From contig CALNWS010000021.1 in assembly GCA_940747215.1 (NCBI GenBank), forward strand, positions 1 through 64,000: 64,000 nucleotides of DNA, read 5' to 3'. The notes beneath the pieces were generated by a model that had not been told where the DNA came from, did not search any database, and saw only the letters and a list, made by a program, of their open reading frames with translations. The position numbers were made by a program, and so were the translations under genes. This DNA is from an uncultured Paraburkholderia sp. (GTDB taxonomy: Bacteria > Pseudomonadota > Gammaproteobacteria > Burkholderiales > Burkholderiaceae). This document shows, piece by piece, positions 32,035 to 40,840 of the stretch. Numbering within the stretch: the first letter of the stretch is position 1; each line of letters starts with the position of its first letter.

Positions 32035-32586
32035 TCTTTCTCCATTAACGTAGCCGATATTGCGCACGGTGCGGATGAACCGCGCACCGAGCTTCTTGCG
32101 CAGGTTCGATATATGGACTTCGATCGCATTGCTTTCGATTTCTTCCTGCCAGCCGTACAGACTCTTTTCGAGTTGCGAGCACGATTGCGGAATGCCCTGA
32201 TGCGTAAGCAACTGTATGAGGATCGCCCATTCGGGCGACGTAAGCGGCACGCGCGCGGCAGCGCGCGATGAGTTCGGTCAGAATCGAAGGGTTTGCCGAG
32301 ATAGTCGTCCGCGCCGGCTTCGAGGCCACCCACGCGGTCCACCACCGTGCCTCGCGCCGTGAGCACCAGAACAGGGATGTACTTGCCCGCGTCGCGCAGA
32401 CGCTTCAACAGGTCCATGCCGGACACGCGCGGCAAACCCAGATCGAGCACGACGAGTGCGTACGTGGTGGTGTCGAGCGCGAGGCTCGCCTTGCGTGCCC
32501 AGTCGACCGTGAAACCAGCTTGCCGCAATCCGGCTTCTATGCCGTAACCGATCAGTTCGTCGTCTTCAAACTAACAGTACACGCAT
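32031..32586 (-). pseudogene. QseB/PmrA-like response regulator, broken
   Basis: An OmpR-family regulator: receiver with VVLDLGLPRVSGMDLLKRLR (phospho-Asp in LDLGLP) and the Lys of LGKPFD, then a winged-helix C terminus ending IEVHISNLRKKLGARFIRTV. The start ATG at 32584-32586 reads MRVLLV then an extra T shifts the frame; 3-4 codons are missing near WARKAS; about 40 residues of the linker are deleted or shifted near 32260. Near its end an extra T (GTTAATGG where GTAATGG is expected) runs the frame into the kinase, giving an accidental regulator-kinase fusion ORF. Confidence 0.8.
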
Positions 32587-32655
32587 GGGGAAAACATGGT
32601 TAAACTTCGACATGAGTCATGCTTTTACTGAAAAATGCGGCTGGCATGCGATAAG

Positions 32656-32695
32656 AAAGGATCCTCTTCGCGTAGAAAGGATCCTCTTCGCGTGC
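32656..32695. repeat. 20-bp perfect tandem duplication
   Basis: A 20-bp unit starting AGAAAGGATCCTC occurs twice head to tail (32656-32675, 32676-32695), in the leader between the two-component system and the lipid genes. Confidence 0.9.
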
Positions 32696-32714
32696 CGCCA
32701 GAAGCACGATAATC

Positions 32715-32731
32715 CTTAAGGTTTCCTTCAG
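32715..32731. promoter_or_regulatory. QseB/PmrA-type box by the TCS
   Basis: CTTAAGGTTTCCTTCAG, identical to 27038-27054. It lies 129 bp upstream of the response-regulator start and about 125 bp upstream of the plus-strand ORF at 32855, so it could serve autoregulation and the divergent GT2-hpnK operon. Confidence 0.6.
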
Positions 32732-32854
32732 CTTCGATCTCTACTATCGCCCTTGACGGACTGGCCCATCGTGGCCTCTGTCGCGCAGTTTTTGCAGGCG
32801 CTTTCGATGCGCTTCTTCACGCCTTGCAATCCGTCAGGTCCCGAAATCCAGCCC

Positions 32855-33232
32855 ATGAAGCCAGCCACGATCGACATGTTGCGGGCCCATCTGATGGTGG
32901 CCTCTTTCACAGCCATGGCAGCCGAGTTGCTGGCGTGCCTCGTGCTCTTCGTGCTGCCCGTCTCGCAGCATGCATTCAGTACGACGCCGTTTCGTCTGAT
33001 CGCGCTCGCCATCATCGCGTGCGGCGTAGTGATCGTGCGTCAGCTCGCACATGCGGCTTTCGACCTGACGATTCGCAGCCGCCACGCGCAACAGAGCGTC
33101 CGCGGCGCAGCGCCGTCGCAACCGGTCGCGGTGCAGGCCGATTGCCCGCGCCGCTGGCTCGTCATTCTGCATTTACGCTCACGGGCACACCGTTCGTGCT
33201 GGCCGGGCACTGACGGCCGCGCCCCATGGTAG
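32855..33232 (+). CDS. small membrane protein, uncertain
   Basis: Possible 125-codon ORF from ATG 32855 (MKPATIDMLRAHL). It has two hydrophobic stretches (HLMVASFTAMAAELLACLVL and LIALAIIACGVVIVRQL) followed by a polar tail without recognisable features. It lies immediately upstream of the GT2 gene and behind the QseB/PmrA-type box, which favours a real, lipid-related membrane gene. The tail after about 33150 may be frameshifted. I do not recognise the family. Confidence 0.4.
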   Translation: MKPATIDMLRAHLMVASFTAMAAELLACLVLFVLPVSQHAFSTTPFRLIALAIIACGVVIVRQLAHAAFDLTIRSRHAQQSVRGAAPSQPVAVQADCPRRWLVILHLRSRAHRSCWPGTDGRAPW

Positions 33233-33238
33233 CACACG

Positions 33239-34407
33239 TTGACACTCTGCCAATGGATCCTGCTTGCCGGCTGTGCGGGTGCCTCGATCTACGCCATCGT
33301 GGCGGCCGTGGCAATGCCCTTTTTCTCCGCGCGCCGCGTGTCCGGTGAGGGCAAAGAAGCGCTTCCTTGTTCAGCCATGCCGGATTTCACCGGCGTCGGC
33401 GTAAGCGTGCTGAAGCCGTTGTGCGGCGTCGAGCTGCGCCTCTACAAAAATCTGCGCACGTTCTGCAATCAGCGTCACGCTCATTTTCAACTCGTGCTCG
33501 GCGTGTCGTCGCTGGACGATCTGGCCATTGCCGTCGTGCGCCTTTTGCAGGCGGCATTTCCGCGCCACGATATCGAACTCGCCATCGACACGCGTGTGCA
33601 TGGCAGCAATCCCAAGGTCAGCAATCTGATCAAATATGGTGGAGCGGGCGCGATACGACGTGATCGTGATTGCCGACAGCGACATTGCCGTCGAACGCGA
33701 TTATCTCGACACCGTCTCGGCGCCGCTCACCGATCCGCAAGTGGGCGTGGTGACGTGTCTGTACGTCGCGCAGGGCGTAGGCGGCTTCTGGCCGTGCGTG
33801 GGAGCACTTTTCATCAATGAATGGTTCGCGCCTTCCGTGCGCGTCGCGCCCGCGGCCGGCTCGCGGCGTTTCGATTTTGGCGCGACGCTCGCGCTGCGGC
33901 GCGCAACGCTCGAACGGATAGGTGGATTCGACGCGCTCAAGAATTGTCTCGCTGACGATTACTGGCTCGCCGAACACGTGCGCGCTTTGGGATTGCAAAC
34001 GGTGCTCTCGCGCGTCGTGGTGGCGACCGATGTGATCGAGCCGACATTCTCTTTGCTGTGGCAGCGAGAAACACGCTGGCTTCGCACGATCCGTTCGCTC
34101 AATCCGGCGGGATTCGCGTTTCTGTTCGTCACGTTCACGACACCGTGGCTTCTGGCCGGCGCGGAATTGACGGACATGCTGGCTTTTCATGCGCACTGCG
34201 CCGTGCACGGCGCGATGCGCCGCGCGTCATGGGCACACGTTCTGGCGCGACTTGCCGCTCGCGCTGCAGTGGCTCGCAGCCGCATTCGGGGCGCACGTGA
34301 TGTGGCGAGGCGCGCGCGTGCCGGTCGAGATTCCCGTGCAACGATCCGCACAACATGGCGGCGCGCTCAACGTGATGGAAGTGATGGAGACTTCGGATGG
34401 GCGTTAG
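33239..34407 (+). pseudogene. second HpnI-like GT2 glycosyltransferase, broken
   Basis: A GT2 membrane glycosyltransferase with the same architecture as the one at 28586-29658: VGVSVLKPLCGVELRLYKNL, IADSDIAVERDYLDTV, FDFGATLALRRATLERIGGF and LLWQRETRWLRTIRSLNPAG. The likely start is TTG 33239 (no ATG fits). A frameshift near 33640 separates NPKVSNLIK from YDVIVIADSD, and another near 34200 separates the catalytic part from the C-terminal helix (LPLALQWLAAAFGAHVMWRG). The natural stop TAG is at 34405-34407 and overlaps the hpnK start, so the pair likely formed an operon. Confidence 0.75.
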
Positions 34408-34903
34408 CCCACGCGGCCTTATTTTTACCGCCGACGATTTCGGCCTGCACGAGCGCGTGAATCTCGCGGTAAAGCGCGCGCATCGCGTGGGTTTGCATCT
34501 GGTGCTTACCAATGGCGATGCGATTTCGCCGCGCGAACACGTGGCGGCACTTGTGGACGAACATGGCCGTTTCGGCGATCGCATGATGCGCGGCGGCGTG
34601 CGCTTTTTCTTCCTGCCACACGTGCGACAGCAGTTGGAGCGTGAGATTCGCGCTCAATTCAAGCGCCTTTTCAGAAACCGGGCTCGTGCTCGATCACGTG
34701 AATACGCACAAGCATTTCCATCTGCATCCAATCGTACTCGACCTGATTCTCACGATTGGCCGCGAATACGGCATGAAAGCGATGCGCCTGCCGTGTGAAA
34801 CGGGCGCGCCGTTCTGGTTGAAGCCGTGGATCGCACGCGTGCGCGCGAAACTGGTGCGCGCGTGGTGCGCGCGGGCATCGCGCACAACAATTATGTAAGC
34901 CGA
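34397..34903 (+). pseudogene. hpnK: HpnK/YdjC-type deacetylase, broken
   Basis: A carbohydrate deacetylase of the YdjC/ChbG fold, which in hopanoid synthesis removes acetyl from N-acetylglucosaminyl-hopanoid. It starts MGVSPRGLIFTADDFGLHER (metal-binding DD), but jumps from KRAHRVG to LHLVLTNGDAISPREH, so about 25-30 residues of the family are missing, apparently by deletion between short repeats. A 1-nt frameshift near 34675 precedes DHVNTHKHFHLHPIVLDLIL (metal-binding His). Homology fades after HNNYV near 34900. Confidence 0.75.
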
Positions 34904-35279
34904 ATTTTCAGCCTGCGAAGAACGAGAACGCCTACGGCAAGCCGGAACGGCGGTGCCCGCTCCAATTCTTTTGATCCGGCCAACTCATCAGACCACTTCG
35001 GAAAACTCTGTTGCAGCGAGGTCGATTGCCGCAGCATCCGCCATAGCGCGCGCAGAACGCCACGCGCCCTTAACTCCAAAACTTGCGATTCAGTTTGCCG
35101 CTGAAAAAGCGTAAGATGCCGTCAAACAAGGCGGTTTTTTGACACACGTCGCGCCGCAGCAAAAAGCGCTTGATCTCCTACTCTCGCGCCAACTCTGCAC
35201 AGCGCAGTGCGCACCGACAACGGTCGACGCGCGTAGTCCGGCCTCACCGGCCTCACGCAACTTTCGGCAACTCACGATC
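34904..35279. other. intergenic, no gene recognised
   Basis: About 375 bp between the decayed 3' end of hpnK and cydA. No supportable gene; it should contain the cyd promoter, which I cannot locate with confidence. Confidence 0.4.
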
Positions 35280-36604
35280 ATGAACCCCGCTCTATCGGCA
35301 TTCGACCTCGCCCGCATCCAGTTTGTGTTCACCGTTTCATTTCACATTGTCTTTCTCACATTGTCTTTCCAGCGCTCAGCATCGGCCTCGCCAGTTTCAT
35401 CGCCGTCCTCGAATGGCGCTGGTTGAAAACCGGTAAAGTCTACTACAAAGATCTTTGTCTGTTCTGGTCGAAGATCTTCGCAGTGGCCTTTGGCATGGGC
35501 GTCGTCTCCGGCGTCGTGATGAGCTATCAGTTCGGTACCAACTGGTCGGGCTTTTCCAGTTTCGCCGGACCGATCACCGGCCCCTTGTTGATGTACGAAG
35601 TGATGACCGCGTTCTTTCTCGAAGCGGGCTTCCTCGGCATCATGCTGTTCGGCTGGCAGCGCGTGAGTCCGCGCGCGCACTTCGGCGCTACGCTGATGGT
35701 CGCGATCGGCACGCTGATCTCCACCTTCTGGATTCTCACGTTGAATAGCTGGATGCAGACGCCGCAAGGCTTCGAAGTCGTCGACGGTCACGTCGTGCCG
35801 CTCGACTGGTTCAAGATCATCTTCAATCCGTCGTTCCCGTACCGGCTCGCGCACATGGCGCTCGCGGCATTCATCGTGTTGGCGGTAGGCGCATGGCATC
35901 TGTTGCGTGGCCGACGCGATCCTGCCGTCAAGAAAATGTTCTCGATGGCGCTCTGGCTGCTGCTGATCCTCACGCCGATCCAGGCATTCGTCGGCGATCA
36001 GCATGATTTGAACACGTGCAAATATCAGCCCGCGAAGATCGCGACGATCGAAGGACTGTGGGACACCAAGAAAGGCGGCACCGCGCTCAATCTGGACGGC
36101 GAGATTCGCGGCCTGAAGGAATTCCCGCCGCAGGATCGTCCGAACTCGACGGTCGTGTTTTGTAGCTTTCGCATCATGGCCGGCCTCGGCGTGCTGATGA
36201 TCGTGATGTGGCTCGCCGCATGGGCGCTGCGCCGACGCGAGCGTTTATTTGAATCGAAGTGGTTCCAGCGCTTTGCGCTCGTGATGGGACCGAGCGGCTT
36301 CATCACGCTGCTCGCCGGCTGGGTGACGACGGAAGCCGGCCGCCAGCCGTGGGTCGTGTATGGCGTAATGCGCACTTCGCAAGCGGTATCGCCGCTTTCC
36401 ACGCAACAGGTCGGCATTTCGCTGATGACCTTCGTTGTCGTGTATTTCCTCGTGTTCGGCACGGGCATCTGCTACATGCTCAAACTGATGCGCAAAGGTC
36501 CAGCGCTGCCGGGACACACGCCGCATGGCGTGCCCGATTTCACGCCGAACCAGAGCGCGCGCCGCCCGCTTTCCGCAGCCGATCAATTGATCGACGCGGC
36601 CTGA
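35280..36604 (+). pseudogene. cydA: cyanide-insensitive bd oxidase subunit I
   Basis: CioA/CydA quinol oxidase subunit I. From ATG 35280 the protein reads MNPALSAFDLARIQFVFTVS then FHIVF; a 14-bp tandem duplication (35342-35369) then shifts the frame, and the rest (from about LKTGKVYYKDLCLFWSKIFA) is fully open to TGA 36602-36604. Removing one repeat copy restores FHIVFPALSIGLASF with the haem-ligand His. The short Q-loop and the GRQPW motif (TTEAGRQPWVVYGVM) are of the cyanide-insensitive type. It is the only lesion I see in this gene. Confidence 0.9.
35342..35369. repeat. 14-bp tandem duplication disrupting cydA
   Basis: TCACATTGTCTTTC occurs twice head to tail (35342-35355, 35356-35369). 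Deleting one copy restores the cydA reading frame. Confidence 0.95.
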
Positions 36605-36640
36605 ACCCACTTCACTCACTAGCAGTCAGCGAGAAAAACA

Positions 36641-37636
36641 ATGGACGTCACCGTAGCCTAGGCCGCGATCATCGCACTCGGCCTTTTCATGTACGTGGTG
36701 CTGGAGGGCTTCGATCTCGGCATCGGCATCGTGTTTCCATTCTTTCCCGACGAGAAAGAACGCGACCTGATGATGAACACCGTCGCACCCGTGTGGGACG
36801 GCAACGAAACTTGGCTTGTGCTCGGCGGCGCCGGTCTCTTTGCCGTGTATTCGACCGTGCTATCGGCGCTCTATCTGCCGCTCATTTTCATGCTCGTATG
36901 CCTGATCTTTCGCAGCGTGTCGTTCTAGATCCGCGTGAAGGCGAATCGCACGAAGCATCTGTGGGATCTCGCATTCATCGGCGGTTCGGCAGGCGCGACG
37001 TTTTTCCAGAGCATCGCGCTCGGCGTCTTCCTGCAAGGCATTCCGGTGACGGACGGCCACTACGCCGGCGACGCGTTCGGCTGGCTCACGCCATTCACGC
37101 TGCTCACAGGTCTCGGCCTCGTAGTGACGTATGCGCTGCTCGGCTGCTGCTGGCTCGTCGCGAAGACCGAAGGCGATCTGCAACGGCGCCTGCATCGCGT
37201 CGTGTGGCCGCTTACGATCGTGCTGCTCGGCTTCATTGCCCTCGTGAGTCTGTGGACGCCGCTGCAGGATTCGAATATCGCGCAGCGCTGGTTCCACGAC
37301 GGCCTCTTCTACCGCTTGCTGCCGGTGCCGTTTCTCGTCGCGGTCTGCACATTCTTCATGCATCGCGCGGTGCGGGCGCGGCATCACAATACGCCGTTCG
37401 TACTTGCGCTGCTGCTCGTGCTGCTCGGCTATCTCGGCTTGCTGGTGAGCTTGTGGCCGTATGCGATTCCGTCGAGCATGACGCTCTGGGAAGCCGCCGC
37501 GCCGTGTGCGAGCCAGACGTTCACGCTGGTGGGTGCGGCGGTGATTCTGCCCATCATCATCGCTTACACGACAATGGGTTATTGGGTATTTCTAGGCAAG
37601 GTGCGTCATGACGATCAACATCACTACCACTACTAG
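36641..37636 (+). pseudogene. cydB: bd oxidase subunit II with two TAG codons
   Basis: CydB/CioB, a membrane subunit with about eight helices. From ATG 36641 the reading is MDVTVA, then TAG (36659-36661) where Trp is expected, then AAIIALGLFMYVVLEGFDLG. A second TAG at 36926-36928 replaces the acidic residue after FRSVSF. The entire remaining frame to 37636 is open and conserved (WDGNETWLVLGGAGLFAVYS, IIIAYTTMGYWVFLGKV). No indels are needed, so only two point changes inactivate it. Confidence 0.9.
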
Positions 37637-37643
37637 TCAAACC

Positions 37644-37794
37644 ATGAAGCGGAACAGCACGCAGAACGCCGCGCGGAAAATGCCGGGCTGGCTTTGGTTC
37701 ATCGTACTTATGGTGCTTCGGCGTGGGCTCGACGGTCTCGCTCGGCTATGCTTTCAAGCTGCTGACGAATGCGACGTTATTCGCCGTGAAATAA
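37644..37794 (+). pseudogene. DUF2474 small oxidase-associated protein
   Basis: DUF2474 proteins (about 45-50 residues, one helix) follow cyanide-insensitive oxidase genes. The reading MPGWLWFIVL is followed by an extra A (CTTATGGTGC where CTTTGGTGC is expected); one base out of phase the conserved CFGVGSTVSLGYAFKLLTNA runs to TAA 37792-37794. Thus all three genes of the operon are independently broken. Confidence 0.75.
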
Positions 37795-37901
37795 CGGTCT
37801 GATTTAACAATCCCGGCAATCCGATCCGCCACGCATAACCAGAGGTAGCCCTGTTCGTTCGGACAGTTTTCTGAGATTTTCAAGTGGAACGTCCGGGGCG
37901 A

Positions 37902-38376
37902 TCATGCTGCCGATCTGATCGCAGGCAGCGTTGCGAAGTATGCCTCATCCGGCATCCGGTCTGCCAGACTGGAATGGGGCCGTTTCCGGTTGTACAGTCC
38001 GATGTATTCGGCGATGGAGCGTCGGGCATGGCTGACAGAACCCGTAGGCCTTCAGGTAACACTCCTCGTACTTGATGCTGTGCCACACCCGCCCGACGAA
38101 CACGTTGTCGCGCCAGCATCCCCTGCCATCCATCGAAAGACGGATGTCCCGGCGCAGCACAGCCTCGGTGAAAACGCCCGCCGTGAACTGGCGGCCTTGA
38201 TCGGTGTTCACGATGTGGGGCAGCCCGTAAAGGGTGAACGCGTCTTCCAGCGCATCAACGGCATGCACCGCTTCCGGCGTGATGACCACCCGGTGCGCGA
38301 GCACCTTGCGGCTCGCCCAGTCCACCACCGCCGTCAGGTACACGAAGCCGCGCGCCACCGGAATGTGGGTCGTGTC
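37902..38376 (-). pseudogene. IS3-family transposase OrfB, 3' remnant
   Basis: The C-terminal half of an IS3-family DDE transposase: VARGFVYLTAVVDWASRKVL, LPHIVNTDQGRQFTAGVF (second Asp), MDGRGCWRDNVFVGRVWHS and IKYEECYLKAYG. A frameshift near 38040 precedes RRSIAEYIGLYNRKRPHSSL. The stop is at 37902-37904. The N-terminal part and one end are missing; at about 38377 it is joined directly to mdcE. It is the only IS sequence I recognise in the window and is itself dead. Confidence 0.85.
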
Positions 38377-38892
38377 GAGCGCCTCCACCGTACGGCGCGT
38401 GACGCTCGCGGCGGCTTCCTTGCCCATCGCGTGAACCCATCGTGCCAGGGCACGTCGAGGGCGACGATGCGGTTCGCCTGATAGCCGTGCGCGAGAAACG
38501 CGCCGGACATCGCCGGCCCGACGATCAGCGCGATCACCGGATAGCCGGCATCGCGTGCGGTGGCGTAGGCGTCGACGGCGGCCGCACACGCGAGATGAAT
38601 GCCGAGCATTTCCTTGCGATAACCGCGTAAGCTTGGCTTTTCACGTCGACGACTTGGCTTTTCACGTCGACGATCGCCACGATCGGGCGGCGCGTGCCGC
38701 TTGCCTTGTCCGCTTCGATGACCTTGCGCACCGCGCGCGCGAGCCGTCAACCCTGATCGAGGCCGACGACGTTATCCGTCGCGCGCGGGAAACGGTTAGC
38801 CGGATCGGGCACGACGGCCAGAAAATGCGCAGTCTCGCCGCCGAGCGGCGCGTCGCGCTGACGTGCGCAGTTGTGCGTGAAGTGTCGCTCAT
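38377..38892 (-). pseudogene. mdcE: malonate decarboxylase gamma subunit, truncated
   Basis: MdcE (biotin-independent malonate decarboxylase, carboxytransferase-like subunit): ACAAAVDAYATARDAGYPVI, GPAMSGAFLAHGYQANRIVA are clear. Lesions: frameshift near the N terminus, TGA at 38748-38750 replacing Trp after GLDQG, an in-frame 21-bp duplication (VDVKSQ repeated), a 2-nt insertion near 38630, and small insertions near 38455. At about 38377, after RRTVEALD, the sequence becomes IS3 transposase, and the last part of mdcE and any mdcG/mdcH are absent. Confidence 0.8.
38632..38673. repeat. 21-bp perfect tandem duplication
   Basis: A 21-bp unit beginning CTTGGCTTTTCACG occurs twice head to tail (38632-38652, 38653-38673) in mdcE. 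It adds seven codons without shifting the frame. Confidence 0.9.
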
Positions 38893-39759
38893 GCCTGCTC
38901 CTTCGATGCGTTGAACACGGCGCGCATGCTTTCCGGCGTGACGCTCGCGGGATCGATGTGCACGAGGCGATCGAGAAACACGTCCACCTGTTCCGTGCGA
39001 TGCGCGGCCGGCACGCCCTGCGCGAAGGCAGCCTACACAGCGGCGCAGACGGCTTCGCTGTCGTCGACAAGCTGGTAGGCGAGCGTCGTCGCCGTGCGCT
39101 GTTCGCCGCCGATCAGTTGCCAGACGCGGCGGCGGTCGCTCGCGTCGAGTTCTTCGATGTCCGCTTCCTGCTCGATTACTTCGGGACCGTTCATGCCGAG
39201 CCGCCCCTGTTTCGTGACGACGAGATAGGAGCACAGCGCCGCCGCAAGCGACATGCCGCCGAAGCAGCCCACCATGCCCGCGATCACGCCGACCACCGGC
39301 ACGTGCCGCCGCAACGTGACGATCGCGGCGAGGCCGAGATTCGCTTCCTGAAGCCGCACACCGCCGGTCTCGAACAGCACGACGGGGCGCACGATCTTGC
39401 CGCGTTCACAATCGCGCAACGCCATTTCGAGCGCGGCGGCAATCTTGCTGCCCGACACTTCGCCGATGCTGCCGCCCTGGAACGCGGATTCGATGGCAGC
39501 GACCATGGCGGGCTCGCCGTCGATCGTGCCGCGTGCGATCACGCAGCCGTCGTCGGCCTAACAGACCACGCCTTGCAGCGGCAGCCACGGTGATTCGATC
39601 CGGTCGAACGGACCGAGCAGTTCGCGAAAGCTGCCCGCGTCGAGGAGCGACCGGGTGCGCTCAGGCGCGCGGGCAATTCGATGAAGCTCTCGCGCAGCAG
39701 CGGAGCGGCGGTCGAGTTTCCCGTATTGCTCGCTGTATTTTGCTTACTGTGGTGCTCAT
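38889..39759 (-). pseudogene. mdcD: malonate decarboxylase beta subunit, broken
   Basis: MdcD, the partner of MdcE that decarboxylates the malonyl group carried on the acyl carrier MdcC. The central part (GEPAMVAAIESAFQGGSIGE, LFETGGVRLQEANLGLAAI, GVIAGMVGCFGGMSLAAALC) is well conserved. A frameshift lies near 39670, TAG codons at 39558-39560 and 39033-39035, and about seven residues (AEIHAAI-like) are missing after LGLAAI. The start overlaps the mdcC stop (ATGA) and the stop overlaps the mdcE start. Confidence 0.8.
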
Positions 39760-40060
39760 ACGCTGCCTTCTTGTTCGGCCACTTCGACGGCTTCGGCGAG
39801 TCGCAACGCCACGACGCCGGGCGTCGCGCCGAAGTCGTTGATCTCGATCTACGCGGTGCCGTCGTAACGCGTGAAGAAGCGGTCGAGCACGCTCTTCTTC
39901 CAGATATGGCTGTAGCCGTCGACACTCGTGCGCACGATCACGTGCGCCGATTTCGCGCCGGCGTTCTCAGAAAGCGAGAGCAGCACTTCGAGATCGCCCG
40001 AACCCACTACGCCGACGTGCGCGCGCGTTGCGCCGGATAATCGAAAGTCAGATGTTCCAT
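39756..40060 (-). pseudogene. mdcC: malonate decarboxylase acyl carrier, broken
   Basis: MdcC, the roughly 100-residue carrier that bears the 2'-(5''-phosphoribosyl)-3'-dephospho-CoA group on a serine: HVGVVGSGDLEVLLSLSENA (with the prosthetic-group Ser in VGSGDLE), then HVIVRTSVDGYSHIWK. A CG-repeat expansion after the start (CGCGCGCACG) shifts the frame by two, and TAG at 39849-39851 interrupts DGTA*IEINDFGAT. Confidence 0.8.
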
Positions 40061-40691
40061 GAGGTTGGGCTCCTTTCGACCCGGGTGCGTGCATCGTCCG
40101 ACTTGCTCAGCTCGCATGCCAGCAGTTCGCCCGTGCCTAGCAGATGCGCGACGACCAGCGCCTGCGCCGCGGCAACGTCGTGCCGCTCGACGGCTTCGAG
40201 CAGCGCCGTGTGTTCGTGGTCCGACTCGCCCTTATACGAAGACAGGCCGAATTTCAGCCACAGATAGCGCTCGCCGCGCCGGTGCAGCGTGTTGATCATG
40301 TCCTCCTCGAGTTGCGGACGTGCGGCGGGCGTGTGCTTCGGAATGGCGAGACTGATGGCGAGGCTTTCCAGCGCCGAGCGGATTTCATAGATCTCGCGCG
40401 CTTCGTCCGCCGACAAAGGCGCAACCGTCACGCCTTTGTGCACGGCAGCCTTCGCCCAGCCCTCGCTTTCGAGCTGCTGCAGCACCTCGCGTACGGGAAT
40501 CGCGCTCACGCGGAAATGCCGCGCGATGGCGTCTTGACGCAGCGGCGCACCGGGCGCCAGCGTGCCGTCGACAATCGCCTCGCGCAGCGCCTCCGCAATC
40601 AAGCGGGACGTGCTTTCACGCGGCGCGGCAGCGGGCAGAAGCGGGCTGCTGGCCGGGGCGTTTAGGGGAAACCATCTGTTGCGTCGCTCAT
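40048..40691 (-). pseudogene. GntR/FCD regulator of the mdc locus
   Basis: An FadR-type GntR regulator: winged helix DGTLAPGAPLRQDAIARHFR and VSAIPVREVLQQLESEGWA, then an FCD domain (YEIRSALESLAISLAIPKHT, later LHRRGERYLWLKFGLSSYKG). Between IPKHTPA and ARPQLEEDMI about 40-45 residues expected for the family are missing in frame, which removes FCD helices. From ATG 40689-40691 a TAA interrupts after MSDATDGFP. It is divergent from the MFS carrier and just upstream of mdcC, so it probably controlled malonate use. Confidence 0.7.
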
Positions 40692-40840
40692 AAGATCAAA
40701 TTTTAAAACGACGCGAGTTAAAGGGGGAGCCAAAACTTTTCCCATCTTTGATATGGCGTCGATAACAACGAGCTGTCCTGGGGTTCTCTTGACGAACACC
40801 AATGCGTACGACGGTACGCCAACCGTAGGGTCGGAGGAGC

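Noticed and set aside
36259..37611. 450-codon frame across cydA and cydB
   Set aside because: Arg/Ala/Pro-rich composition shows it to be an out-of-frame shadow of the two oxidase genes.
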